This document shows positions 24,779 through 34,074 of a stretch of 64,000 nt of DNA, piece by piece (the stretch's first letter is position 1; each line of letters opens with the position of its first letter). This stretch comes from Rhodocyclus tenuis. GTDB lineage: Bacteria; Pseudomonadota; Gammaproteobacteria; Burkholderiales; Rhodocyclaceae. The stretch spans positions 372,001 to 436,000 of the forward strand of contig NZ_JACIGE010000002.1 in the NCBI RefSeq assembly GCF_014197755.1. Direction: 5' to 3'. A program made the translations under genes and the position numbers. The notes beneath the pieces were generated by a model. The model worked only from the letters and a program-made list of their open reading frames with translations. It ran no database searches and was not told the DNA's origin.

Positions 24779-26257
24779 ATGCCCGACAACATCAACTTCC
24801 TGACCATCCCCATTGATTGGCGGGTGCCCGGTCAGTTCATCGAAATCGACCACACCAAGGCGGTCCGCGGCCTGCCGGGAATGGCGCGCCGTATCCTCAT
24901 CCTCGGCCAGCGCCTCGCCACCGGCACCGTTGCCGCTGGCGTGCTCACCCGGGTGACGCGTGCGACCGACGGCGTCAATTACTTCGGCCGCGGATCGCAG
25001 CTGGCGCAAATGATTGCCGCCGCCAACCAGGTCAATCCCTACACCGAAATGTGGGCGCTGGCCGCTGACGACCTGCCGGCCGGTGTGGCGGCCACCTATA
25101 CCATCACCGTCACCGGCGCGCCCACCGAGGCGGGAACGGCCTATCTCTACATCGGCGGTCGGCGGATCGCCATCGGCATCAGCTCGGGGCAGGCCGTTGC
25201 CGCCATTGCCACGGCCATCGCCGCGGCCGTCAATGCCGACCTCGATTCGCCGGTGACGGCCACCTCCGCCGCTGGCGTGGTAACGCTGACCGCCCGCCAC
25301 AAGGGCGCCGACGCCGGCGCCATCGACGTGCGCTGGAACTACTACGACGGCGAGGCAATGCCGAAGGGCGTCACGATGGCCATCGCTGCCGGCGTTGCCG
25401 GTAGCGGCAACCCCGACGTGCTCGCGCTGATTGCCGCCATGAGTACCGGCGCCTACTACAGCATCGTCATGCCATGGAGCGACACCGCCAACCTGGTGGC
25501 GATGGAGACCGAGCTGCAGAGCCGCTGGGGCGGCATGGACATGCGCGCCGGCCACGTGTTCGCCTTCAAGGCCGGCACTGCGGCGACGCTGTCGACCTTC
25601 GGTTCCACCCGCAACAGTCCGCACAGCACGGTCTTCGGGCTCAACGGCTCGCCGACGCTGCCCTGGGTGATTGCCGCACAGGCCGCCGCTGCGGTCGAGT
25701 TCTCCGGCGGCAACGATCCGGCGATCCCGTTCCGCGGCCTCTCCCTGCCCGCAGTGATGGCGCCGGCCGAGGCGCTGCGTTTCACCCAGACCGAGCGCAA
25801 CCTGATCCTGCACGATGGCATCAGCACGATCATCTTCGACGAGTCGGGCGCGGCAATGGTCGAGCAGGTGATCACCACCTACCAGACCAACACCTTCAGC
25901 ATGGACGACCGCAGCCTGCTCAAGCTGAACGTCAAGTGGACGGTCGATTACATGCGCTACGTCTTCCGCTTTGCGGTCGCGCGCGACTATCCGGCGCACA
26001 AACTGGCCGACGACGACGTGCTCGAGCGCATCGCCCCGGGGCAGAAGATCGCCACGCCGAAGCTGATCCGCAACACGCTGATCGCCGCCGCCGCCCAGTT
26101 GGAATACGTCGGGCTGCTCGAAGACCTCGACGGCTTCAAGCGCGAGCTGAAGGTGCTCCGTTCGGTTGCCGACGAGTGCCGCGTCAATGCCGTGCTGCCG
26201 CCGAACGTCGTCAATCAGTTCGACGTCTTCGCGGCCGCCGTTCAATTCATTCTGTGA
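24779..26257 (+). CDS. Contractile tail sheath protein (Mu gpL-like)
   Basis: The 492-residue protein begins with INFLTIPIDWRVPGQFIEID and has the conserved C-terminal sheath core (RDYPAHKLADDD...KLIRNTLIAAAAQLEYVGLLEDLDGFK). It forms the contractile outer tube and shows this is a myophage. A long open frame exists on the opposite strand but is only a high-GC shadow. Confidence 0.93.
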   Translation: MPDNINFLTIPIDWRVPGQFIEIDHTKAVRGLPGMARRILILGQRLATGTVAAGVLTRVTRATDGVNYFGRGSQLAQMIAAANQVNPYTEMWALAADDLPAGVAATYTITVTGAPTEAGTAYLYIGGRRIAIGISSGQAVAAIATAIAAAVNADLDSPVTATSAAGVVTLTARHKGADAGAIDVRWNYYDGEAMPKGVTMAIAAGVAGSGNPDVLALIAAMSTGAYYSIVMPWSDTANLVAMETELQSRWGGMDMRAGHVFAFKAGTAATLSTFGSTRNSPHSTVFGLNGSPTLPWVIAAQAAAAVEFSGGNDPAIPFRGLSLPAVMAPAEALRFTQTERNLILHDGISTIIFDESGAAMVEQVITTYQTNTFSMDDRSLLKLNVKWTVDYMRYVFRFAVARDYPAHKLADDDVLERIAPGQKIATPKLIRNTLIAAAAQLEYVGLLEDLDGFKRELKVLRSVADECRVNAVLPPNVVNQFDVFAAAVQFIL

Positions 26258-26274
26258 GTGTGAGGTAAACAAAA

Positions 26275-26625
26275 ATGGGACAACTGACCGGACGCGCCTA
26301 CGTCACCGTCGCCGGCAAACGCATGGCGTCGAAAGAAGGCGCCAAGCTCGGCTTCGGCAACCCGGAGCGCACCGCCGAACTGGGCGATTCGGGCGTGCTC
26401 GGCTACAAGGAAAAGCCGACCGTGCCTTACGTTGAATGCTCGATCGCGCACAGCGCCGACACCTCGCTGCAGGAGCTGGCGGACATGGTCGACGTGGTGG
26501 TGTCGTTCGATACCGACACGAAAAAGAGTTACGTGCTGCGCAACGCCTGGTGCGCGAAGGCGCTCGAGCTCGACAAGGGTGAAGTGGCCTTGCGCTTCGA
26601 AGGCATGAGCTGCGAGGAGGTGTGA
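26275..26625 (+). CDS. Tail tube protein (Mu gpM-like)
   Basis: The 116-residue protein (GRAYVTVAGKRMASKEGAKLGFGNPERTAEL...DTKKSYVLRNAWCAKALELD) matches the Mu gp40 tube family. It builds the rigid inner tube through which DNA passes. It directly follows the sheath gene and precedes the chaperone pair, the standard order. Confidence 0.92.
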   Translation: MGQLTGRAYVTVAGKRMASKEGAKLGFGNPERTAELGDSGVLGYKEKPTVPYVECSIAHSADTSLQELADMVDVVVSFDTDTKKSYVLRNAWCAKALELDKGEVALRFEGMSCEEV

Positions 26626-26626
26626 G

Positions 26627-26977
26627 ATGAGCGAGAAAAAGCACCCGCTGGGCTTCACCTTCGCCGACGGCCGCGTGTCCGGAACGCTGCGAGTCGGGCT
26701 GTCGGTCAACGGTGTCCTGCATCGTGATTTCGAGGTGCGCGAGGCGACCGTAGATGATCTGCTCGACGCCGAACTCGAAGCCGACGTGACCAAGCCGCTC
26801 AACTTCAACGCGCAGCTGATGGTTCGCCAGCTGGTGCGCGTCGGCAGCTTCGAAGGCCCCTTCACTGTCGGCATGATCCGTCGCCTGAAGCCGGTCGACT
26901 GGCGCATCCTGCGCGCTGCTCAGTCGGAGATCGATGATCTGGGGGAAGACGAGCCGGACAGCGAGCCGGCCTCCTGA
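26627..26977 (+). CDS. Tail assembly chaperone (Mu gp41-like)
   Basis: The 116-residue protein starts one base after the tube stop and ends in an acidic tail. Pattern: HRDFEVREATVDDLLDAE...FNAQLMVRQLVRVG...MIRRLKPVDWRIL. It coats the tape measure during tail assembly. The 3' part holds a slippery site (26941-26947) that would produce the longer frameshift product. Confidence 0.88.
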   Translation: MSEKKHPLGFTFADGRVSGTLRVGLSVNGVLHRDFEVREATVDDLLDAELEADVTKPLNFNAQLMVRQLVRVGSFEGPFTVGMIRRLKPVDWRILRAAQSEIDDLGEDEPDSEPAS

Positions 26978-27105
26978 ACCAGGTATTGCTACTGGCCATG
27001 AAAACCGGCTGGAGCCGGGCTGAGATTCTCAGTCTGGCGCCGGCCGAGTTCAATCACTACCTGAGCGTTATCGTCGCTGCCAAAGCGGGAAACCCTGATC
27101 AATGA
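26941..27105 (+). CDS. -1 frameshift extension of the tail chaperone
   Basis: In the -1 frame an open reading continues from G-GGG-GAA (26941-26947) to a stop at 27103-27105. It encodes NQVLLLAMKTGWSRAEILSL and APAEFNHYLSVIVAAKAG, which resembles the second chaperone half of Mu-like and lambda-like phages. It has no start of its own with a ribosome-binding site, so a programmed -1 slip from the upstream gene is the likely route. Its stop overlaps the tape-measure ATG. Confidence 0.7.
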   Translation, partial: GGRRAGQRAGLLNQVLLLAMKTGWSRAEILSLAPAEFNHYLSVIVAAKAGNPDQ

Positions 27106-28889
27106 GCAATCGCGACCTTTCCCTTGCCTTGCGCCTTTACACCGACTCGGCGCGCTTTGTCGCCGGGCTGACGCAGGCAGGGGGAAGTGTCAGCCGCTTC
27201 GCGAAGGGCGCGAAGCGCGAGATCGATACGCTCAAGGGCGCGATGAGCAGCCTGCAGGGGCAACTGGCGACGCTCGGCGTCAGCGTCGGCGCCGTCGCCA
27301 CGGCTGCTCAGAGCGGGCGCATGGACAAGAGCCTGACGCAGATCGGACAGACGGCAGGAATGTCTCGCGGCGAGGTTGAGAAGCTGCGCAGCGAACTTTT
27401 CCGTATGTCTGGCGAGACTGGGCAGAATGTCGATGACCTGCAGGGCGGCTTTAATAACGCCGTTCAAGCCGGTCTCAAGTTCAGCGAAGCACTGCCGGTC
27501 ATCGACGCCACCAACAAGGCGATGGCGGTAACCGGCGCTAGCGCCGATCGGCTGACATCCGGGCTGACCGTTGCGTCGACTGCATTCAATTTCGATCTAT
27601 CCAAGCCCGGCCTGGCGGCGCTGCTCCTGGACAAGATGACTGTCGCCGGTCGCCAGGGAAACGCCGAACTGCAAAACCTTTCCGACATTTTCGCTCGGGT
27701 CGGCGTCAACGCCGCCTCGGCAGGCATGGGATTCGATCAGACGCTCGCCTTCATCGAGACCCTGTCGCAGGTCGAAAAACAGCCTGAGCGTCTTTCCACA
27801 CTCGCCGACAGCACCTTGCGCCTGTTCACAAACCTCAAGTACATGAAGGCGGCAGCCTCGGCAACGGGCGTCAAATTCTTCGACGCGAAGGGTGAGCGCC
27901 GCAACGTTGCCGACATCTTCAACGACCTCAAGGCAAAGTACGACACGCTGAAGACGGATAAGGCCCGCGCAATCTTTCTGCAAAACGCGTTTGGCGAGGC
28001 CGATCTCGACACGATCAAGGGGCTCAAGACCTTATTGGGAGGAAACAGCCTGAGCAAGTTTGGCGAGTTCAGCGCCGCGATCGGCGCCGCTGGCGGAGCG
28101 ATCTCGCGTGATCTACCGGAGGCAATCAGCAACTCAATCGACCAGACCGGGCGCCTGAAGGCCGCCCTTCGCCTGGCCGCCGACGACTTTGTAAGGCCGC
28201 TCAACGACACCTATCAGAAGTGGGTCGGTTTCGCCCTGGACAAGAAAGAGAACGGCGGACTCGGTATCGACGGCAAGGACATGATCCTCGGCGGCGCGCT
28301 CGGCGCTGCCGGCATCTTCGGCGCCGCCCGCTATGGTGGCAAGGCGGTCGGCGCCTTGGCCAAGCGCTTCGGCGGCACGGCCGCCGGCGTCGCAGAAGGC
28401 AAGGCACTGGAAGCGGCCATGGGTGTGACGCCGGTCTTCGTGGTCAATTGGCCTGCCTCGATGGGCGGTGCCGCCGACATTGCTGGAGCGGCCGCAGGTG
28501 CCGGCGCCGGTGGTGCGGCGGCAAAGGCCGCCAGTCGCGCCAAGTCGCTCGCCGTTCTCGCGGGTGGTCTGCCCTTGTCGGCATGGGGCAGCATGGGCGC
28601 GGCCGGGCTGGCCACCGCCGGCACGGGCGTTGTCGGCGCCGGTGCCGCCGGCTATGGCATCGGCAGCGCGATCAATCAGCTGCTCAACTGGGGCACCTCG
28701 AAGCTCTCCGGGGAGCAATCGCTCGGCGCCTTGATCTATGAATGGATGCACAGCGAGGAATCGAAGGTCGGCGGCGAAATCCGCGTCCGCGTCGACCAGG
28801 ACGGCCGCGTGAGTTCGGTAGCGGCTACCACCAGCAACCCGCGCGTGCCGATGAACGTCGATGCCGGCCGCACGATGGTGACGCCGTGA
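27102..28889 (+). CDS. Tail tape measure protein (Mu gp42-like)
   Basis: The 595-residue protein has the tape-measure core (RMDKSLTQIGQTAGMSRGEV...FNNAVQAGLKFSEALPVIDATNKAMAVTGAS...FNDLKAKYDTL). A Gly/Ala-rich hydrophobic region at about 385-530 follows and probably inserts into the host membrane. It sets tail length and is ejected with DNA. For a contractile tail it is of normal size. Confidence 0.92.
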   Translation: MSNRDLSLALRLYTDSARFVAGLTQAGGSVSRFAKGAKREIDTLKGAMSSLQGQLATLGVSVGAVATAAQSGRMDKSLTQIGQTAGMSRGEVEKLRSELFRMSGETGQNVDDLQGGFNNAVQAGLKFSEALPVIDATNKAMAVTGASADRLTSGLTVASTAFNFDLSKPGLAALLLDKMTVAGRQGNAELQNLSDIFARVGVNAASAGMGFDQTLAFIETLSQVEKQPERLSTLADSTLRLFTNLKYMKAAASATGVKFFDAKGERRNVADIFNDLKAKYDTLKTDKARAIFLQNAFGEADLDTIKGLKTLLGGNSLSKFGEFSAAIGAAGGAISRDLPEAISNSIDQTGRLKAALRLAADDFVRPLNDTYQKWVGFALDKKENGGLGIDGKDMILGGALGAAGIFGAARYGGKAVGALAKRFGGTAAGVAEGKALEAAMGVTPVFVVNWPASMGGAADIAGAAAGAGAGGAAAKAASRAKSLAVLAGGLPLSAWGSMGAAGLATAGTGVVGAGAAGYGIGSAINQLLNWGTSKLSGEQSLGALIYEWMHSEESKVGGEIRVRVDQDGRVSSVAATTSNPRVPMNVDAGRTMVTP

Positions 28890-30154
28890 GCCAGCGCTAC
28901 GTCGCGCCCTGGCGCAAGTCGCTCAAGCCGGGTTCGTTCCGCGGCGTGCCGTTCGGCGTGAAGAGTGCGCAGACGCAAGTCGGCCGGCGCGTGGCGATCC
29001 ATGAATACCCGCAGCGCGATGACGCCTACCCCGAAGACCTTGGCCTCAAGGCCGATGCCTTCACAATCGAAGCGATCATCGTCGGCCCGGACTATTTCAA
29101 GGCACGCGATGCGCTGATCGAGGCGCTGAAGCAGCGCGGCGCGGGCACGCTGATTCATCCGTACTACGGCGAGCGTACCGTCACGCTGGCCAGCCCGGCG
29201 CGGATCTCCGAATCTCCCGAGGACGGCGGCGTCGCCCGCTTCTCGCTCGACTTCATCGTCGCCGGCGAGAACACCGAGCCATCGGCGCGGCAGGATACGC
29301 AGGCCGCCGTCGAGTCGGCGGCGGACGACGCCAATGACGCGATCGCCGACGATTTCGCGAGCGACTTCTCCGTCGACGGCCTGCCTGATTTCGGGGTCGC
29401 CGCCGGCCTCAAGGCAGCGAAGGACGCAATGAAGTCTCTGGAAGCCGCGCGCCGCTCGCTGGTGCCCGACTTGTCGGTGCTGTCCGACGTGATGGCGGCA
29501 GCCAATGGCGTAGTCGGCAGCCTCAACAGCCTGATCCGTGCGCCGGCCGCGCTCGCGCAGAGCGTCCTTGGCTCGATCGGCACGCTCAAGGCGCTGGCGA
29601 AGAGTCCGCTCAACGCGCTCAATTCGTACCGCGGCCTGTTCAACTTCGGCAGCAGCCAATCACGCGTGCCGACGACGACGCCGTCACGGGTTCGCCAGGC
29701 GGCCAATCAGGCGGCAATGTCCAACCTGGTGCGCCGAGCGGCGTTGGTCGAGGCCGCCCGCATGGCAAGCCGGGCGAGCATCGCGACCTCCGACGAGGGC
29801 GCCGCGCTGCGCGAGAATCTGTCGGCACGCCTTGACGACGAAGCGGCCGGCATCGTGCCGGCGCCGACCGGCAATGGCACGCCGGCACAGACCGTGGTCG
29901 AGGTATCGGAACCTGTCTATCAGGCGCTGACCGCGCTGCGCGTCGCCCTGGTACGCGACCTGACGGCGCGCTCGATCAACGCCCCGCGCGTGACGACCGC
30001 CACGCTGCCGGCGACGCTGCCGGCGCTGGTGGCAGCCTACCGCATCCACGGCGATGCGACGCGCGAGGATGAGCTGATCGCGCGCAATCTGCGCGTGATC
30101 CGCCACCCCGGCTTTGTTCCGGGCGGCGAGGCGCTGGAAGTCATCTCGCGCTAA
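28886..30154 (+). CDS. DNA circularisation N-terminal-domain protein (Mu gpN/gp43-like)
   Basis: A GTG at 28886 overlaps the tape-measure stop. The N-terminus (WRKSLKPGSFRGVPFGVKSAQTQVGRRVAIHEYPQRDDAYPEDLG) is the DNA-circularisation/tail-baseplate family domain. The C-terminal part is helical. The 422-residue protein is a tail tip/baseplate component. It ends the head-tail transcription unit; the next gene has its own late promoter. Confidence 0.9.
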   Translation: MSQRYVAPWRKSLKPGSFRGVPFGVKSAQTQVGRRVAIHEYPQRDDAYPEDLGLKADAFTIEAIIVGPDYFKARDALIEALKQRGAGTLIHPYYGERTVTLASPARISESPEDGGVARFSLDFIVAGENTEPSARQDTQAAVESAADDANDAIADDFASDFSVDGLPDFGVAAGLKAAKDAMKSLEAARRSLVPDLSVLSDVMAAANGVVGSLNSLIRAPAALAQSVLGSIGTLKALAKSPLNALNSYRGLFNFGSSQSRVPTTTPSRVRQAANQAAMSNLVRRAALVEAARMASRASIATSDEGAALRENLSARLDDEAAGIVPAPTGNGTPAQTVVEVSEPVYQALTALRVALVRDLTARSINAPRVTTATLPATLPALVAAYRIHGDATREDELIARNLRVIRHPGFVPGGEALEVISR

Positions 30155-30188
30155 GTCTTCGGGCAGCATCCGGCCGGCGAGCCGGTTG

Positions 30189-30236
30189 TAACGTCGGTTA
30201 ATTGGTGCCTCGCGCGCGCGACCGTAGTCTCGCCGC
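30189..30236 (+). promoter_or_regulatory. Late promoter of the baseplate/fibre operon
   Basis: The dyad TAACGTCGGTTA (30189-30200) ends 36 nt before the gp44 ATG, and the hexamer TAGTCT ends 6 nt before it. Spacing is identical to the two other late promoters. There is no Shine-Dalgarno sequence before the ATG, so the mRNA is probably leaderless. Confidence 0.75.
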
Positions 30237-31364
30237 ATGGCTACGCAAGACAAACTCTCAGGCATCGCGGAACTCCGGATCGCCGGCGCCTATTACGGCG
30301 GCTGGAAATCGCTGCGCGTCACGCGCTCGATCGAGCAGCTGGCCGGCACCTACGAGTTGGAAATTACCGAGCGCTGGCCGGGTTCGCTGCGGCGCCGGCC
30401 AATCCGCCCCGGGCAGCCGTGCCAGCTGCTGCTCGATGGCGATGTGGTCATCACCGGCTACGTCGATACCGTGATGGTGGATTTCGACGCGACCCGTCAC
30501 ACGCTGCGCGTGTCCGGCCGCGACAAGACGGCCGACCTGGTCGATTGCTCGGCAGCCTACAAGACCGGCCAGTGGCACAAGGTCAAGATCGACCAGCTGG
30601 CGCGCGATCTGCTCAAGCCCTACGACATCGCGGTCATCATCGACGACGGCGTCGACATCGGCAGCGCGCTCGACTCGTTTTCGATCCAGGAGGGCGAGAG
30701 CGTTTTCGAGTGCCTGGAGCGTGCCGCGCGGTTGAAGGCGCTGCTGCTCACCAGCAACCCGGATGGCGACCTGGTCATCACCCGCGCCGGCAAGCACCGG
30801 CTCGACTACGGGCTGGTCGAGGGCGACAACATCAAGGCGGCGCGCGGCGAGTTCTCCTGGAAGGAACGCTTTTCCAGTTACACGGTGAAGGGCCAGGGAC
30901 GCCTCGGCGCCGAGGGCGACCAGGTGCATTCGTCGCCGTCGGCCAAGGTCGCCGACGACATCATCACGCGGCCACGGCCGCTGATCGTGCTGGCCGAGGC
31001 GCACAGCAAGAATGCGACGCTGAAGGATCGCGCCGAGTGGGAGCGCAACGTCCGCCGCGGCCGCAGCGCGCGCGGCTCAGTCACCGTGCAGGGCTGGGTC
31101 GATCCGGCTGGCAACATCTGGCAGCCGAACACCATCGTTCCGGTCACGTCGTCGATGCTCTTGCTCGACGCCGCCGAGATGCTGATCGTCGGCTGCACCT
31201 ACACGCTCGACGACCAGGGCGGCACCCTCACCGAGCTGGCCATCTCGCAGCCGGAGGCATTCCAGCTGCTCGAAGGCGTTACCCAGTCGCGCCTCTTCGG
31301 CAAGCTCAAGACGAAAGAGCAGCGCGACCGGAAAGAAAAGGTCGAAGACTGGAGCGACCAATGA
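30237..31364 (+). CDS. Baseplate hub protein (Mu gpP/gp44-like)
   Basis: The 375-residue protein has the gpD/gp27-like hub fold signature (YYGGWKSLRVTRSIEQLAGTYEL...GYVDTVMVDFDATRHTLRVSGRDKTADLVDCSA). It forms the trimeric hub connecting tail tube and spike. It overlaps the spike gene by four bases. Confidence 0.92.
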   Translation: MATQDKLSGIAELRIAGAYYGGWKSLRVTRSIEQLAGTYELEITERWPGSLRRRPIRPGQPCQLLLDGDVVITGYVDTVMVDFDATRHTLRVSGRDKTADLVDCSAAYKTGQWHKVKIDQLARDLLKPYDIAVIIDDGVDIGSALDSFSIQEGESVFECLERAARLKALLLTSNPDGDLVITRAGKHRLDYGLVEGDNIKAARGEFSWKERFSSYTVKGQGRLGAEGDQVHSSPSAKVADDIITRPRPLIVLAEAHSKNATLKDRAEWERNVRRGRSARGSVTVQGWVDPAGNIWQPNTIVPVTSSMLLLDAAEMLIVGCTYTLDDQGGTLTELAISQPEAFQLLEGVTQSRLFGKLKTKEQRDRKEKVEDWSDQ

Positions 31365-31960
31365 TGGACGCGCAGACGCTGGTCGCGCGCATGATGGCGC
31401 CGCTCGCCCGCCGCTTGCGCCTGATGGTCGGGCGCGGCGTGGTCACTTCCATCAACGACGGCGGCAAGGTGCAGACAGCGCAGGTGAAGCTGCTCGACGG
31501 CGAGGTGCGCGACGGTGTCGAGATCCTGCAGCAGTACGGCATGACCTCGATTCCGCCGGGGCAGCGCGAGGGGCTGTATTTCGCCGTCGGCGGCGATCGC
31601 GACCACGGCGTGATGATCTGCGTCGCCGATCGCCAGTTTCGCCTGCGTGCGATCGCGCCGGGTGAAGCCGCGCTCTACGACGATCTTGGCCAGCGCGTGC
31701 ATCTGACGCGCGAGGGCATCGTCATCGACGGCGCCGGCCTGCCGGTGAAAATCTTCAATACGCCGCAGGTGACGATCGACACGCCGCTGGTGAGCATGAC
31801 GGGCAACCTTGCCGTTGCCGGCAACATCGTTGCGCAGGGCGATATCAGCGACCACGGCACGCGCAGCATGGCCGGCATGCGCGGCACCTACAACGACCAC
31901 ACCCATCACGAAAACGGTGTCGGCGGCAGCACCAGCAAGCCGTCGCAGGCGATGTCATGA
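31361..31960 (+). CDS. Baseplate spike protein (Mu gp45-like)
   Basis: The 199-residue protein has an OB-like N-terminal part (RLRLMVGRGVVTSINDGGKVQTAQV), a central repeat-rich beta helix and a C-terminal HTHHENG motif. That His pattern fits the iron-binding apex of gp45-type spikes. It punctures the outer membrane. ATG at 31361 overlaps the hub stop. Confidence 0.92.
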   Translation: MMDAQTLVARMMAPLARRLRLMVGRGVVTSINDGGKVQTAQVKLLDGEVRDGVEILQQYGMTSIPPGQREGLYFAVGGDRDHGVMICVADRQFRLRAIAPGEAALYDDLGQRVHLTREGIVIDGAGLPVKIFNTPQVTIDTPLVSMTGNLAVAGNIVAQGDISDHGTRSMAGMRGTYNDHTHHENGVGGSTSKPSQAMS

Positions 31961-32409
31961 GCGACCTGCGCAGCGTTTTCGTGGACATGGACCGCGGCGC
32001 CGATCTGGCGCTCGAGCAGTTCGCGCTGGCCACCGACGACGGGCTGGAGACAGCAGTCATCCTGTCGCTGTTCACCGACGCTCGCGCGGCCGACGACGAC
32101 ACGCTGCCGCTCGGGCAGAGCGACCGCCGCGGTTGGTGGGGAGACGCGTATCCGCCGATCGCCGGCGATCGCATCGGTTCGCGGCTGTGGCTGCTGCGCG
32201 CCTCCAAGCAGCTGCAGGCGTCGCTCACGGCAGCGAAGGAATACGCCGAGCAGGCGCTGGCGTGGCTGGTGGCCGACGGTGCGGCGCGGCGCGTCGAGGT
32301 GGAAACCTTCGTCGCCCGCGACGAGGTGATGGGGATGATCGTCCGCATCCATCGGCCGGACGGCAGCGTTGCCCCGATCCGCTTCGAAACCCTCTGGAAC
32401 CAGGTGTGA
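31957..32409 (+). CDS. Baseplate wedge protein (Mu gp46-like, GP46 family)
   Basis: The 150-residue protein has the GP46 pattern (LATDDGLETAVILSLFTDARA...RRGWWGDAYPPIAGDRIGSRLW). It is homologous to gpW/gp25 baseplate wedge proteins. It overlaps the spike gene by four bases and lies one base before the gpJ-like gene. Confidence 0.92.
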   Translation: MSDLRSVFVDMDRGADLALEQFALATDDGLETAVILSLFTDARAADDDTLPLGQSDRRGWWGDAYPPIAGDRIGSRLWLLRASKQLQASLTAAKEYAEQALAWLVADGAARRVEVETFVARDEVMGMIVRIHRPDGSVAPIRFETLWNQV

Positions 32410-32410
32410 G

Positions 32411-33481
32411 ATGCCTTTCGTTCGCCCCGATCTGCCAACCCTGATCGAGCGCGCCGTCGCCGATATCGAGAGCCGCTTTCGCGGCGCCGATGCGCGCCTG
32501 CGCCGCTCGAATCTCACCGTGCTGTCCCGTGTGCATGCCGGCGCCGTGCATGGGCTGTATGGCTATCTCGACTGGATCGCCCGCCAGATTCTCGTCGACC
32601 AGTGCGACGACGACATCCTCGAGCGCCACGCCGCGATCTGGCTGCCGTCCGGCCGCGTGCCGGCCTCATACGCCGCGGGAGCGGCAACGGTAACGGGGAG
32701 CAACGGTACCGTCATCGAGGCCGGCACGGTCTTCAAGCGGCAGGACGGCGCGGCCTTCGTGAGCGAGGGCGAAGCGACGGTCGCCGGCGGTGTTGCGGTG
32801 CTGACGCTGGTGGCCAGGGAGCCGGGACAGACCGGCAACACGCCGGCAGGCGCGCCCCTGGGCATCGAGTCTCCGATCGACGGCCTTAACGCCACCGCGA
32901 CGGTCGGCAGCGATGGGCTCTCCGGCGGCGCCGACATCGAGGACATCGAGAGCCTGCGCGCCCGCGTGCTCGCCCGCATCCAGCAGACGCCGCACGGCGG
33001 CGCGGCGCATGACTACGTGGCGTGGGCGCTGGAGGTTCCAGGCGTGACGCGCGCCTGGTGTTATCCGCTGGAGATGGGCGACGGCACGGTGACGGTGCGC
33101 TTCGTTCGGGACGACGACGCGAGCCTGATCCCGGATGCAGCCGAGGTGGCCGCGGTGCAGGCCTACATCGACACGCTGCGGCCAGTTGGAATGCAGCTCT
33201 ACGTCGTCGCGCCGATCGCGGTTCCGGTCGCGTTTCAGATCCAGCTCACGCCAGCGACGGCCAGCGTAAAGGCGGCGGTCGAGGCGAGCCTGCGCGATCT
33301 GCTGATCCGCGATGCCGAGCCGGAAGGCGGCGGCAACGAAGGCAAGATTCCGCTCTCGCACATCCGCGAAGCGATCTCCCTGGCTGCTGGCGAAACCGAC
33401 CATGTTCTGCTCTCACCGGTCGCCGACATCACGCTGGCCGTCGGCCAGATCGCGACCTTCGGGAGCATCGCATGGGCTTGA
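32411..33481 (+). CDS. Baseplate wedge protein (Mu gp47-like, gpJ family)
   Basis: The 356-residue protein carries the Baseplate_J motifs (AGAVHGLYGYLDWIARQI...YVAWALEVPGVTRAWCYPLEMGDGTVTVRFV). It is an outer-wedge component that links hub and tail fibres. The ATG at 32411 follows a GTGAG, and a longer frame on the left is a reading of gp46. Confidence 0.93.
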   Translation: MPFVRPDLPTLIERAVADIESRFRGADARLRRSNLTVLSRVHAGAVHGLYGYLDWIARQILVDQCDDDILERHAAIWLPSGRVPASYAAGAATVTGSNGTVIEAGTVFKRQDGAAFVSEGEATVAGGVAVLTLVAREPGQTGNTPAGAPLGIESPIDGLNATATVGSDGLSGGADIEDIESLRARVLARIQQTPHGGAAHDYVAWALEVPGVTRAWCYPLEMGDGTVTVRFVRDDDASLIPDAAEVAAVQAYIDTLRPVGMQLYVVAPIAVPVAFQIQLTPATASVKAAVEASLRDLLIRDAEPEGGGNEGKIPLSHIREAISLAAGETDHVLLSPVADITLAVGQIATFGSIAWA

Positions 33482-34074
33482 ACGCTGCCGCTTACCGCGC
33501 CCAGCTGCAGGCGCTGCTGCCGAGCGGCGCGGCATGGCCGCGCGCGGCCAATGCGGCCCTCACCCGGCTGCTCGATGCGCTGGCCGAGGAGTTTGCGCGC
33601 GTCGATGCGCGCGGCGGGTCGGCGCTCGACGAAGCCGACGGTCGCGCGGCGCTGGAGCTGCTCGCGGACTGGGAGCGCGTCTGCGGTCTTCCCGACACCT
33701 GCGGCGCTGGCGTGGCCACGACGCTGCAGGAACGCCGCGCTGCCGTCGTCGCCAAGCTGACCGCGCTTGGCGGCGCCAGTCCGTCCTACTTTCTCGGGTT
33801 GGCCGAGGCGATGGGCTACACCGTCGAACTCGACGAGTTCCGGCCATTCCTCACCGGCGTCAATCGCTGCGGCGACCGCCTCGGCGGTGGCGCTGCAGTA
33901 CGCCATCAGTGGCGAATTCGCGTCACCGGCCCGCGGTTCACCGCCTTTCGCGCCGGCGCCAGCCAGTGCGGCGATCTGCTCGGCAAGATCGATCGCGCCG
34001 CCGACCTGGAGTGCAAGCTCAAACGCCTCAAGCCGGCACACACCCGGCTGATTTTTTCCTACGAAGGAGCGTAA
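33472..34074 (+). CDS. Mu gp48-like tail protein (DUF2313)
   Basis: The 200-residue protein starts with YRAQLQALLPSGAAWPR, the hallmark of DUF2313, and contains the conserved ALELLADWERVCGLPD and AMGYTVELDEF segments. It is a baseplate/tail-fibre connector. It overlaps gp47 by ten bases and abuts the fibre gene. Confidence 0.92.
   Translation: MGLNAAAYRAQLQALLPSGAAWPRAANAALTRLLDALAEEFARVDARGGSALDEADGRAALELLADWERVCGLPDTCGAGVATTLQERRAAVVAKLTALGGASPSYFLGLAEAMGYTVELDEFRPFLTGVNRCGDRLGGGAAVRHQWRIRVTGPRFTAFRAGASQCGDLLGKIDRAADLECKLKRLKPAHTRLIFSYEGA

Noticed and set aside
24764-26272. 502-codon frame antisense to the tail sheath
   Set aside because: It mirrors the sheath codons and has the His/Gly/Arg bias of a shadow; the sheath gene is well supported.
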